64,000 nt of DNA from Irpex lacteus (Eukaryota > Basidiomycota > Agaricomycetes > Polyporales > Irpicaceae), in the NCBI GenBank assembly GCA_001986395.2, contig MQVO02000004.1, positions 1,488,001-1,552,000 of the forward strand, given 5' to 3'. Positions 1-12,759 of this stretch are shown here, piece after piece. The position numbers were made by a program, and so were the translations under genes. How positions within the stretch are numbered: position 1 is the stretch's first letter; every line of letters begins with the position of its first letter. The notes under the pieces are model-generated. The model ran no database searches. It saw only the letters and a program-made list of their open reading frames with translations, and was not told the origin of the DNA.

Positions 1-873
1 TAAGAGACACATTGCGTCGAGAAGTGCTGGGTGCGGTTGCTGCGTGGAAGGCGCTGTGAGCGATGCCCGAAACCGGCCTATGTGTATGTCGAATGCGCAT
101 TGATGACGATGTTCTAAGAAGATGTTTAACCTGGGATGTGCATCAGAGATGTAACTGAAAGGTTAGGAGACTATACCCACAATTGGTGGGAATGAGAATA
201 CGGATCGTCTTCTTGGTTAAACGCTGGAGAGGCTGATGTTGGTGGTGATCGCGGTGAGGAGCTAGGGAGAAATCTACTCGAGCTTGAGCCTGACGGCTCG
301 TAGAGTGCGATAGATAACTCTGAAAAGTTGTCAGACCAACTTGAAGACCAAGAGTCCTGCTCCGCGCTATACGGTACAGTTAGGCCCACAAATGGCGAGT
401 GTTGATCGGACTCAGGAGATGCCGACAAGGTCGGCGGTACTGACATGCCTGGCAAGGGGTCTCAAAATAGCGCCCATAGATAGCCTGAGGAGGGCGCACC
501 TGGCGGCATGAGGAATATCCCGTCTGCCATGGAAGACGACGAAGACGGTTCTGGGGATTGTGTGTTTGGCGTGCTCGAGGATGATCCCAGTGATTGCTCA
601 TTCTCGAGTTGATGCAGACGCTCCTCGAGCTTCGCCATTTTTGCGCGAAGCATTTCAGTGCGACTGACCTGCTTCTTGTCGTGGTACTGGCAGTCCTTCT
701 CTCTGTTTGCCTTGACGCATTGTGAGCAGATAGGACGGGCCCCATCGCATTTCTAATGGCAGGGTAAAGATGAGGACAGAACATTCAGGTACCGACACGG
801 AGAGACTGACCATCTTCCGCTTCCTACAGCTTAGGCATGCTTTGCCGCGCTGTAGAGGGTTGGTGACCTTCAT
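1..873 (-). CDS. Zn2Cys6 fungal-type transcription factor, 5' part (runs off the window start)
   Basis: Sequence-specific DNA-binding regulator, expected in the nucleus. The ATG is at 871-873. Proposed exons are 811-873, 500-752, 181-448 and 1-130, with introns showing GTCAGT..TAG, GTGCGC..CAG and GTGGGT..CAG. Joining exons 1 and 2 gives a complete binuclear cluster: CLSC, then the KMKC and ICSQC cysteines, then a last cysteine eight residues on. This fits the CX2CX6C-type GAL4 family. A leucine-rich stretch (LRAKMAKLEERLHQLENEQ) follows and probably forms the dimerising coiled coil. A Ser/Pro-rich linker comes next. The last exon (LNIFLEHRHQCAFDIHIGRF) matches the N-terminal part of the middle-homology region seen in agaricomycete members of this family. 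The 3' end lies outside the window, so targets cannot be inferred. The linker intron is the least certain splice. Confidence 0.85.
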
Positions 874-3800
874 TGACCAAGTTCGGTTGTGTTCAATAGG
901 CTTTGGTGTGCAGGTAAGACAATGTAGTGAAGTTGTTGCTAACGGGCCGTTTGTTAATGGGGAGGTTGGGGTGATGGATGGCGCCTCTGAAGACGGAGCA
1001 GTGAGGGGATAGATGGTACAGGAATGCGGGAGAAATTATATATGATAGCGCAAGCTGGTGGAGATCGAGAGCTGAGGTACCGGATCGCGAGACATGAGTG
1101 ACCAGGGACAGCAGTGCTGGGGCCAACTTAACATCTCGAGCACAACCAAAGTTAGTTTCAATGAGTGCGCATAGGGTCTTGGCGCTTTCTTGCGGCGCTA
1201 GCTGCCGTCGCAAGCGGCTGCAAAAGAGAAATGATCACGAACAACACGACAAAGGAAGAATCTCATTTCTCAGATTACAGGCGGTGCCGGCAGCAGAAGC
1301 GCCTTCCCCGGCGGTCACTTTATGTTCCAGTCTGTCTCGTAGTTCTGCTGACAATGCTTGCCTGCTGCGACACCGGTATCCTGACCTCCGTCAATCCATC
1401 GTTGGTAGGATCGTGTTTACCTGTGTGTATGGTCGCCGATGAACAAGCGATAGCAGGAACATGTGCATGGCTTTCGGGTTGCCCGGCGCAACTGCCAGTG
1501 ATAGGTCCCCGGACCCCCGCAATCATTGCCCTCTAGCTCGTTTTCGAACACGATGGTCTCTTACGTCGAAGGTTTATCGGAAGCATCCTAGGATCGCCCA
1601 TGCCTGACTTGACCAGACTCACAACCAGACAAAACCTAATGCAAGCGCCACTCCACTCCTATTTTTACGATGCTGCGTGTGTTTGAGCTTCTGTCAAAGT
1701 CCACATCGTCACGCGGTGGCATCATCGACCGTCTATCTCAGACTATCTGCCCGCATGAACAAGACAAAAGAGTTTAGCTAGATTTGGTCGGCTCGCGAGA
1801 ATCCTCATTCTCAGAGGTCGTGATCAGGAGCTGATTTGCCGACATCAACAGGGAATTCTACTCTTCGATCAAACAGGCACGTTGGGCGGTGACATCTGTT
1901 TCGCTGGCGTAAAACTGTACATAAGCGCATCACTGCCCTTTTCGTATCGACCGCCCAACGACGACAAGAAAGCGATATGAATCAGCCCCTACTGCAATGG
2001 AATCCATTCCCATTAACGACTACAACGCGCCGACACAGTGATGTTCTGTAATAGGTTGCCGGGGCGAAATGATACTAACAAGGCATGCTCAAAGGAAAAA
2101 CTGCGATTAAGATCTATGAATGATCGCTATGAGGAGCTGGTCCAAGTGGTTGGCTCTCCAACGCAAGAGCTGTCCCAGCGCAAACGCGGTATGCGCGACA
2201 GGCGCTGTTCGAAAAATAGAGGTTTTGTGCCCGGAGCGGCTTTATCATACAAAGGACAGCTGTCCTGTGTCACTGGCGGTCCGTCCAATGTTGAATGACA
2301 CGGACAGAAAGTGGTTTGCGGTACTATGATCGGAGTCGACACGGCAGAGGGCACCCACGGTGGACAATCCGAGTCCACGAACAGCCAGAACTACTCTATT
2401 CGTGAACGCCATTATACAGTCTCAGACGGCGGTCGACTACATACTTCTAGCATTACAACTTGAAGCTGTGCGATAGTATTCTTATCCTCAATTGATGTTT
2501 ATGTGTACCTTGTACGCGATGATAATCTCGAATATCATCCGTGTTGCTCAATAGCGAGTTTTCAACCGCAAATATCTCGCATCAATAGGTGAGAGAGGCA
2601 ACGTGCTCTGTGCCTGACAAATTCCGGCCCCTCATGAGCGCATGCATGAACCCTCAGGCTCACGCGCAAGGTTCGCGAAAATACTTACAGGTCGAAAACA
2701 TCAAAGAGTCGAAATCAAATCTTGCAGATTTACTACTGGGCGCGTCACGGTAGCGAAAACTGGGTGCATTTCGCAGAAGCATCACGTCTGTTACGAATAC
2801 TCAGGAAGAGTGCTCAGGCTCGTGGACAACAAAACCTTCCTAATCGGGAAGAAGAAGATGATGGTACGCCAGCAAGTTGCGGTCCCCATCAGCAAATCGT
2901 GTCTCACGCTCCGACCTCAATGGGATCAATATTGTCTAGGGCAAGCAGTTATTCATGCCATACTGTATCATATGTACCGTTAATGCATCACGATCCTTTA
3001 GCCTTTTCACCTCAGATCAGTAATTGCTCCTTCCTGCCTTGACTCACTAAATAATGCCAGCTTAAGGTAAGCGCGGGACGCTACCACTTCTGCCTCATGA
3101 TGAACTTGAATCTTGTTCAAGTCCAAAATTTCTACTGTACGAGCACACGGGCCCCGTGCGCCGCTCTACGACAGCATATATCGCTTTGAGAAAGTCTTCT
3201 GCACCTGAGTCGGACCATTGTGTCTTCATTTTCGCGCGCAAAGGCAAAGTACTCAGGATACCTTGTTAGTATTCTTTTACCATCATCGCTGGTATCAGTA
3301 CGTGAACAAATCTTCCCCTCTCCAAGCTAATAACACGTAAGACGTAGACTCACGGCTTGATGCGACGGCCACACGAGCCTCGAACGCGACCCTTTTTGTA
3401 GCACCAGCACCAGTGTAGCCTCGATCATCTTCAACGTTGGCGAATTATGGCCAGCCTATCTTCTCGCCTGAACCGCAGTGATCGATTTCCCGGGTCGAAC
3501 ATCCATCTCTCTTCTCTAGCACCTAGTCAGATATCAATCTTTCTGTTCAGCACAGAGTTCGCAGCCCATTAATCAACTTCGATGCTGTTTTGCTCGCGGG
3601 AGATTCGCTCCAACGTGAGCTGTCTTCTGTACTGACACTGAATGCATCCTCAAAGAAGCCGTCATGAGCTCAATATTCCACGAGTCTCGTCGCTATACGC
3701 CATGTTAATCAAGGAGGACAAGCTGTCACGACTCGACAGCCATGCTCCTCATCCATAGTATGTCCAGCCTCGCTTGGTTTCCAGGCCAAATTAGTGGAAT

Positions 3801-4510
3801 GTAGCTATCACTGGTGGCATCATCACAGACGGCCTTGACCGGTGTTCGTAGCATATCACGACGAATTGGTGGAAGCGTGCGCATTGGCGTGTGAATAGAG
3901 ACCGTTGATTGACAGTTTATCCTAGGTCGAAGCCTGTTTGGGGAGATGAGATGAGCACGGCGAACAGTCCAAGTTTTCGATGTGCGTACCTTGGGTTTCG
4001 TCACAGCCATACAAGTCCAATGACCGAAAAAGTCATCGGAATGAACGATTGAACATCCACCGATGCAGTGCTTTGCTGATTACCAGTGACTAGATAGCAG
4101 TCCATCATCTGCTGTGGTACGTTGTGTATAAGTTTATTTCAGTGGCGATGGTGGACCACTAAACCAGCTAGTAGCTGTGCCCCCTAACGATGAACTGTGA
4201 GCGCATATGAGCTTTGGCCCTTTCAAGTATCGACGCTTACGATGGCTCCCGCTCGCACGGCCACGTTACTCACCACATCCATCGCGATTTTAAGAGTTGA
4301 TTGGTTCCTGGCCGTGACGCACTTACACTCTGGTCAACGATACCTGAGCGGTTTCTTATAATCGTAAGAACGACATAAGCACGGTTACTCCGATGTGTAC
4401 TTCATCGACACACCTCTGCAATCTATCGTACTATTGTAGAATCATCGTAAGTCAAAATGCAATTCATGGAACCTCTATACATCACGCAATGTCCATGTGT
4501 ATGTTATATG
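874..4510. other. 3.6 kb stretch without a supportable gene
   Basis: I see only short ORFs without recognisable domains, and several of them begin at non-ATG codons. The first few hundred bases presumably hold the promoter of the Zn2Cys6 gene. No transposase, reverse transcriptase or terminal repeats are evident. Fast-evolving small genes with tiny exons could be missed by eye. Confidence 0.5.
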
Positions 4511-5516
<1,006 letters not shown>

Positions 5517-5950
5517 GTTGTACGACGACAAAGGAGGACGTTGCGCAAGGAGGAGAGGGAAAGGTCACCAACGACGCGGGGGAAGGACTCGGAGAACCCG
5601 TCCCTTCTTAATTTAACGCGCTTCGCGGCAATTGCCGGTACTCTCATATGCCATGGTAGCCATTGGTACGCGGGTGTAGGACGGTGTACCGTCGCGGGAC
5701 TCGTCTTATGGTCGCTCTTCCGACGTTTACAACCGCTGTCCGCACAGTGGACGTTTCTCGGGGCAGGAGGACAGGGACCCGCGGCACGGATGTCAGCTGG
5801 GCCAGACCAGGCTGGAGGATCTTGGTGCGCGCTTCAACGATCGGGGAAGATTTCTCGCAGTAGATAGAGTAGAATACATGGATCGTACATATGGAACTAA
5901 GCAGCCATTCGCGGTGGTACAGATACACGCAATAGACAGTCCGAAATGTC
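5517..5950. other. Intergenic region between ADK1 and the ABC transporter gene
   Basis: 434 bp upstream of ADK1 and downstream of the ABC transporter, both on the minus strand. It should hold the ADK1 promoter and the transporter 3' UTR. I see no conserved coding sequence. Confidence 0.5.
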
Positions 5951-8900
5951 TCACCGTCTTTCACGAACCTTCAGATAGACCACCATAATAACACCAACCC
6001 CGAACCCGGCAATGAAGGCAAATAAGACGAGTACGTCTCTGTAATAATTGTTTGACCCGAAGCCAAACAGCTATCGACGCTAGTCAGCGCATCGAACCGT
6101 TGAAACAACCTACACACGTACCATGTTCATGATTAGACTCGCCGAGACGTTGACTGGAACTCCTTGGAGGGTATCTTCAATCATCAAGCCTGAACCTACT
6201 TCGTTGACAGACAGCGCCTCCAAGGTATACTTCAGAGGACATAGCCACTGTAACCACCGTAGGACTGGTGGAATGTCGTTGAGGTGTACAAAGAAGCCGG
6301 CGTACGTCATTTGATATAAGGCTGTCAGTGCACTGAGTAAGATGGCGATGCCTCCGTTGGTGAATAGACATCCCAGGAGGAAGTTCTACTCGTGCGTGAG
6401 CAGGAGTTCACGGGCCGAGGTAGCAAGAGCAGGATTACTCACGAAGAGCGTCATGACCAGGGTGTATAGCACGATGATGAAGAGGAACTTGAAAAAGTGG
6501 GCGGCGTCGTGGGCGAGCCCCGCCATCCAGTATGTGCTGTGAAAAATTAGTAAAAGACGCACAAAGCCCTTGTTCGCAACACATACATTATCGACACAAT
6601 GACAGTTGGGACGATGCGTAACGGCACAACGTCGAATATGAACCTTGAGAGGAGCCATGAAGTCGGGCTATTTCACCGGTTGGTGAGACTAGAAGCAAGG
6701 GCGCATCAAAACATACGATAACGTACCTGTAGTAGGCGGATGATCTCTCGCGAAGGAACAAAGGCCGAGTGTCAACAACGCGATACAATGCACTCAACGT
6801 CGAAAATGCAACGAGAGCGCCCTGCAGAGATGATTATGAGTGCATGCGACAGTGTATCAAACCGTCGAAGATTTGCGCACGAGGAAGAACAAGCAACCAA
6901 CGCGGGACTGGAATCCTGCGATGGTGATGCCGGTCTGGAAGTACAAACCCCCTAAATTTGCCGTAAGAAACGCTGCAGTGCAACGCCGGGACCGATGACA
7001 CGCACCGACAAAAACGCCTAACACTGCGGACACGGCGACGTGTGTGACAAAAAGTGTGTAGTCCCTGGACAATTGTCAGCGAAAAGAAAAGATAATGTAC
7101 TTTTGCATCCTACCTGCATAGGAACTTCCATTCTCTACCAGATAAAACCTCTAATTGGGTCAAAAATGTGGTTGCACATCGCGAGCGACCTCTAGCGATC
7201 GATCCCGTAGACTTCGGAAGGGCAGTTAAGCGAGGCGAGCCATAGCCTTTCTCCAGTTCGCCAACCCCGCCCTCCACGACCTGTTCTGACGAAGATTCCT
7301 TCGTACCCTCTCCTGTCTGGAAGAGGGCAACGGGTGGGTCACTAGCTATATCTAGCAGATAATCGGCCACATTATATCCTTGCTGGTATGAGATACCCTT
7401 CGAAGAGAAATAATCGCGGGGGCTAGTCCACCTGGTCCGGTATATAACGCACGCCCATGAGAGAGCAGCATGACTTGATCGAATATTTGGTATAACTGAG
7501 AGCTGGACCACGAAGGTCAGAATGCTAATTTTGCTTTGAAGAGAAAAACCCACCTAGGCTGATGAATGGAGGCGATAACAGCGGTAGGACTCTCCGGGTC
7601 ATGTGCGAGTCCGTGCAAGACGCGTGCAACTTTGGACGCAGAGACAGAATCGAGACCAGACGTCGGTTCGTCCAATAACAAGACATCCGGCCGTGCGACA
7701 AGTTCCAGGCCGATACTGACCCTCCTCATCTCGCCACCACTGATGCCTCGTTTCTCTCCGTCACCAATGCGCACATTCCTGACGTGTGACAAGCCGAGTT
7801 TCTCTATCACATCGTCGACGCGGGCGATCTGCTCAGAGAACGGTATACTCTCAGGAAGGCGCAGACGAGCGGCGAATAAAATCGCCTCGGCCACCGTGAG
7901 CTTTGCGGGTAGAATGTCCTGCTGCGGCACGAAACCAATCGTGGGATCCTTCGCACCTGCTTCGGTGGCAGGAAACGCGACTTCGCCTGTCAGGCGTCCA
8001 ACTTTGCTCTTGCCAGCCAGAATCTCTATTAATGTCGTCTTTCCAGCACCTAGATACAACGAGATGCTCAATCATAATAAATCAACTCCAACTGTCGTGC
8101 TTACCACTGGGACCCAAGATAGCCATCATGTGTCCAGGCGCGAGCTGACCGGAGACATTATCCAACACCGTCTTGACATCACCACCCGAACTAGCCTTGC
8201 GACGAAACACGAGTCGGCCGTAACTAGTAGGCACGAAGTAGCTGAGATTTGTCCACGATACGCCGATACCGCCAGTCTTGTGCAGCCAGCTTCCTGTGCT
8301 TCCCCGTTTCGCTTGTCTTTGGCGGTAGAACCCGAAAAGAAGGAAGGCTAGGGCGATGGCGACCAAGGATCCTACAACAGCTAATCCAGCGATGACACCG
8401 CCGCTGAGCGAAGATCCGTGCGAGCCGTCCGTCGAGGTCGAATTCGATGTTGTGGTGTCAATGACGGCTTGACTGACACATTCTCCAAATGTGCAGCTCG
8501 CCAGCTGCAGCCCCGCGGACCCAAAGACACTAGTAATGACAGCCTGCTTGAAGGCACAAGACGTCGAACCACTTGAGTCAGGAGCGTCACAAGATATCTC
8601 GACGCTTCCTGAGAGACCGTTGAGAACGGCCGAAAGATCGGTGAGAGGAACGGCACCACAGAATGTGGAGTTGGCGAAGCAGGTACATCTGAGATTCTGG
8701 CAGTTCCAGTCAGAGCTGCCCGTGTTGTCACCAAGGTCCTGCGTGCATGTATCCGCGGTACAGTAGAACTGTTCCTCTCCGGCGTAGAAGAGCTGGGCAT
8801 AGATAGAGCCGCTCTCACCAAAGCCCGTGACGTTTGGGGATGGAGTGAACGACGAGTTTAGTGTTCTGAGGACGGTGAGAGTAGAGTCCAGGGGGTATAT

Positions 8901-9350
8901 AGCTTGTAGCGTGGGGTTCTGTGGCCGTATAAAACATAGGGGAGGTTAGGAGGTTTGAACACGTACCTGGACACTACAGCTCATCTGTCCTGCCGCGTAC
9001 ACGCGTGAAGCACTATTGCATGTCAGCGTATGATTCTGGCTGTCCTGGTTACCCAAGCCTGCGAGTGCACTTGAACTCGAGGTTGTGGAGCCGAATCCAG
9101 TCTGGCATGCCTGAGCAGTCTGGCAGACGTTGCAAGTGGTACCGGTCCATCCATCTTCGCAAGAGCATCCCGAGGCGGTGATGTTTGGAAATGCATTTGC
9201 AGCTGTTGGTTTAGGGGCCAGAGAGCGACTTGAGCCCTGGAAGATGTTCCCTCCGCATGCAGGCTGTGAGCAGTCAGATCCGCCGAACCCTGGCGGACAT
9301 GCGCAACTTGAACCGTTCGTAAAACCGTAGTTTGCGCAGGTGGTCGACAT
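5951..9350 (-). CDS. ADP1: ADP1-type ABCG transporter with extracellular EGF-like region; one apparent frame break
   Basis: Half-size ABC transporter of fungal ADP1 type; substrate unknown, membrane location predicted. Cys-rich EGF-like repeats come first (CACPPGFGGSDCSQPACGG, then CSCEDGWTGTTCNVC). Next are a Cys-containing luminal region, a transmembrane helix near 8350 (VIAGLAVVGSLVAIALAFLL), and a cytosolic nucleotide-binding domain. This domain has Walker A GPSGAGKTT split by an intron, Q-loop FVPQQD, signature SGGEMRR and Walker B VLLLDEPTSGLD. A C-terminal ABC2 membrane domain ends in VVYLKVRERR at 5951. There are about ten exons. In the exon at 7113-7502 a run of five G (about 7418-7422) breaks the frame between YTGPGGLAP and the downstream DYFSSKGISYQQ, consistent with one lost base. 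The ATG at 9350 gives MSTTCANYGF without a signal peptide. An upstream exon encoding one is expected but not identified. Confidence 0.9.
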
Positions 9351-9866
9351 AGAGAGGTGTGCCAGAGGACAGGAGACGGAGGAGGAACTGGAGGAGATGA
9401 AACAGGCCTAAATAGTCTCGAATGTCATGGCTGAGCGGAAATGTCACCCCGCCGCCCTGTGTGTATTTCAGCGAGAAACTCTAGCCTCACGGCGCCCGAG
9501 CTCGATCGAAGGCATGTTGAGCCTCACTTCTGGTGGTTCTGGTTCTGATAATGTGTGAAAGACACAATATTTTATTCAGTAGGTGGGTATAGAAGGGGCG
9601 GAAGACAGTGCGCAGGCCGGATGGAAGTGTAGCTAAAAAGCAAATCCACGAAATCCTGCGAGGTTTCGACAAAGAGCGGTAAAGGATCCGAGATCAGGAT
9701 CGCTTGTAATAGGCGCTAAAATATGCTTATCCGCGTTAATAGGGTCTGTTGATGAGGTAAGTAAGCGGTTTCTTATCTTGATTACAACTGCTTTTGTATC
9801 CCAACGACGTTCATCTACTCAAGCCGGTGGCCACAAGCACAACACTTGATCCGTACTTCCAACCCT
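9351..9866. promoter_or_regulatory. Shared upstream region of the ADP1-type transporter (-) and the RBR ligase (+)
   Basis: 516 bp separate two divergent start codons, so both promoters must lie here. Part of it may encode the missing signal-peptide exon of the transporter: the minus strand near 9375-9415 is rich in Leu/Phe codons in one frame. No TATA box is obvious. Confidence 0.45.
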
Positions 9867-11944
9867 ATGTCAGACTACAGCGAAGACGATGGCAGCGATT
9901 TTTATGACTACAACTCCGATGAACCTGTAGTCGAAGAGGTCAGCGCATCTATCATTCCAGGACTGTCTTCAGAAATTGACTCGCACAAGTGGTGCTGACC
10001 TCGCCTTGTACTTAGGATAATGATTCGGATTACGACCTCTCCGTCCAATCCTCGAAGAAAGGAAAGCAGAAGAGTACTGCCATTGATGCACGTAGTTTGT
10101 CCATCGAAGCGTTGCAGGAGATGATTAATGGAGACGTAAACCGTGTGGCCAGTATAACGGGCCTTCCGGTAAGCAGCATAGCTCTATACGGGATAATCAC
10201 GATCTCACTCATCTACTGTCTCACCTATTTCTATATGACGCTTCTCCGATATAACCCAAATCCTACTACACCTGCTGCATAGCCGTCAATATCACTTGTG
10301 CTCTTACAACACTTCCGTTGGAACGAAGACCGTCTCCTCGAGCAATATATGGAATCTGACCAGGCTGTGCTACGAGCTGCTGGAGAACCACAGAACGTGC
10401 TGTCAGACCATGTCGATGATTACGATGGTTCTCCCCCGCTACCAAACGCGCTCGATTAACTCCTCGTGCAGAAGAAGCCCTGTTCGACTGCCCAATCTGC
10501 TGCGACTCTGTACTATAAAAGATGGGACATTCAGGCTACGATGCAGTCATCAATTCTGTAAGGAATGTTGGCGGGAGTATGTGGTGGCTAAGGTGAAAGA
10601 CGAGGGGCAGTGCTTCTTCAAATGTATGCAGGATGGGTGTCCGACGACGGTGGACAATGTGTCCATCGAGCGAATAGCTCCAGGTGCGGTAGCCAGCAGG
10701 TAAGTTTAGTCTCACACTAGTGGCACCAGCGCATTGAATACCACGTGTACACACGCGACGTCGCTCAATGCGTTCTCTTTATCCCAGGTACCAAACACTC
10801 GTCCAACAGTCATACGTACAGGCTACATCGAGACTACGGTTTTGTCCTCACGCAGGCTGCTCCGAGACTTTATTCTGTCCCGCCGGTTATAGCTCCAGCA
10901 CGATAACCGATGGAGTGCCAATCGTGCGATGTGGGGAAGGCCATGAATTTTGCTTCGGCTGTGGCAACGACACAAACCATCGACCTCTTCTCTGCAAGTT
11001 TGTACAAGTATGGAACAAGAGTGCGAAAGAAGATGCAGGACTAGCCAATGGTTACGAGCGAACACGAAGGATTGCCCGAAGTGTCACAACAACATTGAGA
11101 AGGCTGGCGGGTGCAAGTACGTGGACATATCTAAACCTTGAACTGTGATACTGACGATGTTCCAGTCGAATCGTGTGCCGTCACTGCAACCACGAGTTCT
11201 GCTGGATGTGCATGAAAGTTTGGAGTGTCCACGGATATTCAAACACGACGTGCAACGCTTTCGTAGAGCCAGAACCCACGGCTGAGTCCAGCGAAGCTAG
11301 ACAAAACCTTGAGAGGTGGCTATTCTACTTCGATCGGTTCACAAATCACGAGTTGTCTGCAGACTTAGATAAGGCGTTGCTCGAACGAACTGAGGAAAGA
11401 ATGCGTGAGGTTCAAGAGAATAGCGAGATGTCGTGGATCGAGGTGAGTCTGATTTCTCACGTTACGTTTTGCAACGCTGCTCGCCAAACCACGTGAAGAT
11501 TCTAACACTCATTCATCTTCACAGGCAAAGTTTATGGAAAAGGCTGTTGACGAGCTGACCAAGTGCCGGCTTACGCTCAAGTGGTCTTACGCGATGGCCT
11601 ACTTTATGGCAAAAGGCAACGACAAGGAGATTTTTGAGGACCTACAAGCGTAAGTAGCATGCCCCTCTGTCATGCGAGACATCTTATGGATACGAATACG
11701 GATTGCAGTGACCTGGAGAAAGCTGTAGAGCAACTGTCACAGATGCTAGGTGAAGAGATTCAAGCAGAGACGGTCAAGGAGTTGCGACAACGCATGATCG
11801 ACAAAACTGTAAATTTCCCATAGCCGTCAGCCGCACGACTTTCACTGACATACGATACAGGTATATGTTCGACACAGACATGAAATCATGCTTAAAGACA
11901 CGGAGGAAGGTATTAAACAGGAACGATGGGTTTGGACGCAATAG
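9867..11944 (+). CDS. RBR-type (Ariadne-like) E3 ubiquitin ligase, eight exons, frame breaks
   Basis: RING-between-RING ligase, expected to move ubiquitin from an E2 through its own catalytic cysteine. Exons are 9867-9938, 10016-10168, 10283-10699, 10788-11115, 11166-11442, 11525-11649, 11709-11808 and 11861-11944. The acidic start (MSDYSEDDGSDFYDYN) is typical of Ariadne proteins. RING1 is DCPICCDS..LRCSHQFCKECWREY. The IBR has LRFCPHAGCSETLFCP and VRCGEGHEFCFGCG. RING2 is DCPKCHNNIEKAGGC, IVCRHCNHEFCWMCMKVW. A helical C-terminal Ariadne-like region follows. The frame breaks at three places: about 10458 (stop after NALD), about 10510 (between the first RING cysteines and KDGTF), and about 11046 (just before RING2). 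The first could instead be a 46-nt intron with a weak GTTCTC donor. The others look like single missing bases or a 2-nt insertion. Confidence 0.88.
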
Positions 11945-12199
11945 GGGTGGCGCGAGACGCTTCGCTACTTATACTTACCAGCAATTTTGCCCGCGTCCCC
12001 TAGGTCAGCGCATGATACTCTTGTCACCAATCGGAGTGGGATAGCTTGTCTACATTAGTTGCCGGTAATACAGGTTGAAGAGTACCGTACGATAGATTAA
12101 TAATAGTCCTCTTTTAGGGAGTGGTCCAGCAGATTGTGTATGTGTGGCGAAGGAGTTGGCGTGCGGGTTTGCTCCGTATGTGGTGCAGCTGTCGAGGTT
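11945..12199. other. Convergent 3' ends of the RBR ligase and COX17 genes
   Basis: 255 bp between two convergent stop codons, presumably two 3' UTRs. No hairpin or coding sequence stands out. Confidence 0.4.
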
Positions 12200-12557
12200 C
12201 TATACCTTGAAGCCGTATCCGCGCATGCAGGCAATATGTGCTTGAACGAGCTCCTTGCATTTCTCAGTAGATTCGTTGCTGTCGAAGCGTAGGAAACAGT
12301 CGTCCCGAGCGGATTTGGTCTCGGGACAAGCGCAGCATCTAATAAACTTTAGTACTCTCGCAAGTTACAGCAAAAATTTCACCAACGTACGGCTTGAGGC
12401 CCTTGGGATTTAGTGGATTCTGCTTGGGGTCTGTCGGGTCGAATGGCTTCGATTCCGGAGCAGGAGCGGGGGAAGATCCTCCCCACCAGGATGTTATCTA
12501 CGCATATGAGTAGACATTTTAGGATAGGCTAAATCATTAACTCACACTGCCCAGCAT
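12200..12557 (-). CDS. COX17: Cytochrome c oxidase copper chaperone COX17
   Basis: Delivers Cu(I) to Sco1 and Cox11 in the mitochondrial intermembrane space for assembly of complex IV. Three exons (12546-12557, 12391-12497, 12200-12338) give an 85-residue protein. The first exon encodes only MLGS, so the gene is invisible to simple ORF scans. The copper-binding motif is KPCCACPET, split by intron 2. It is followed by RDDCFLRF, EKCKELVQAHIACMRGYGFK and a stop. The second cysteine pair has nine residues between its cysteines, as in the coiled-coil-helix family. The first pair has twelve, longer than usual. The frame is intact, unlike its neighbours. It is divergent from WBP1 with about 200 bp between the start codons. 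Confidence 0.93.
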
Positions 12558-12759
12558 GTCTGCAAAACCCGAAAGCAACGTTGAAGGATGTGGTACGAAG
12601 ACAAGCCGGAAACACACCGAATTCATTACTCATCCTGTATACCGATGGCGTAAGGTTAGGGTTTCGTGATATTCATAGCATGGGTCACGTGCGCTGCGAC
12701 GTGTACGAGCGCGACGGTGGCAGCAAGCTGTCGCTCAAGTCTCTTTCCTCCTCTCCGCC
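12558..12759. promoter_or_regulatory. Compact bidirectional promoter of COX17 (-) and WBP1 (+)
   Basis: Only 202 bp lie between the two start codons, so the promoters must overlap. A pyrimidine-rich stretch sits just before the WBP1 start (about 12735-12757). No TATA box is obvious. Confidence 0.5.

Noticed and set aside
1165..1536. Cys-containing plus-strand ORF with a hydrophobic start, vaguely like the six-cysteine family
   Set aside because: The start is GTG, not ATG. The paired-cysteine C-x2-C-P motif and terminal PC are missing, and intron signals do not match.
7566..8351. Plus-strand ORF of 261 codons
   Set aside because: Antisense shadow of the transporter nucleotide-binding domain, which has all ABC motifs on the minus strand.
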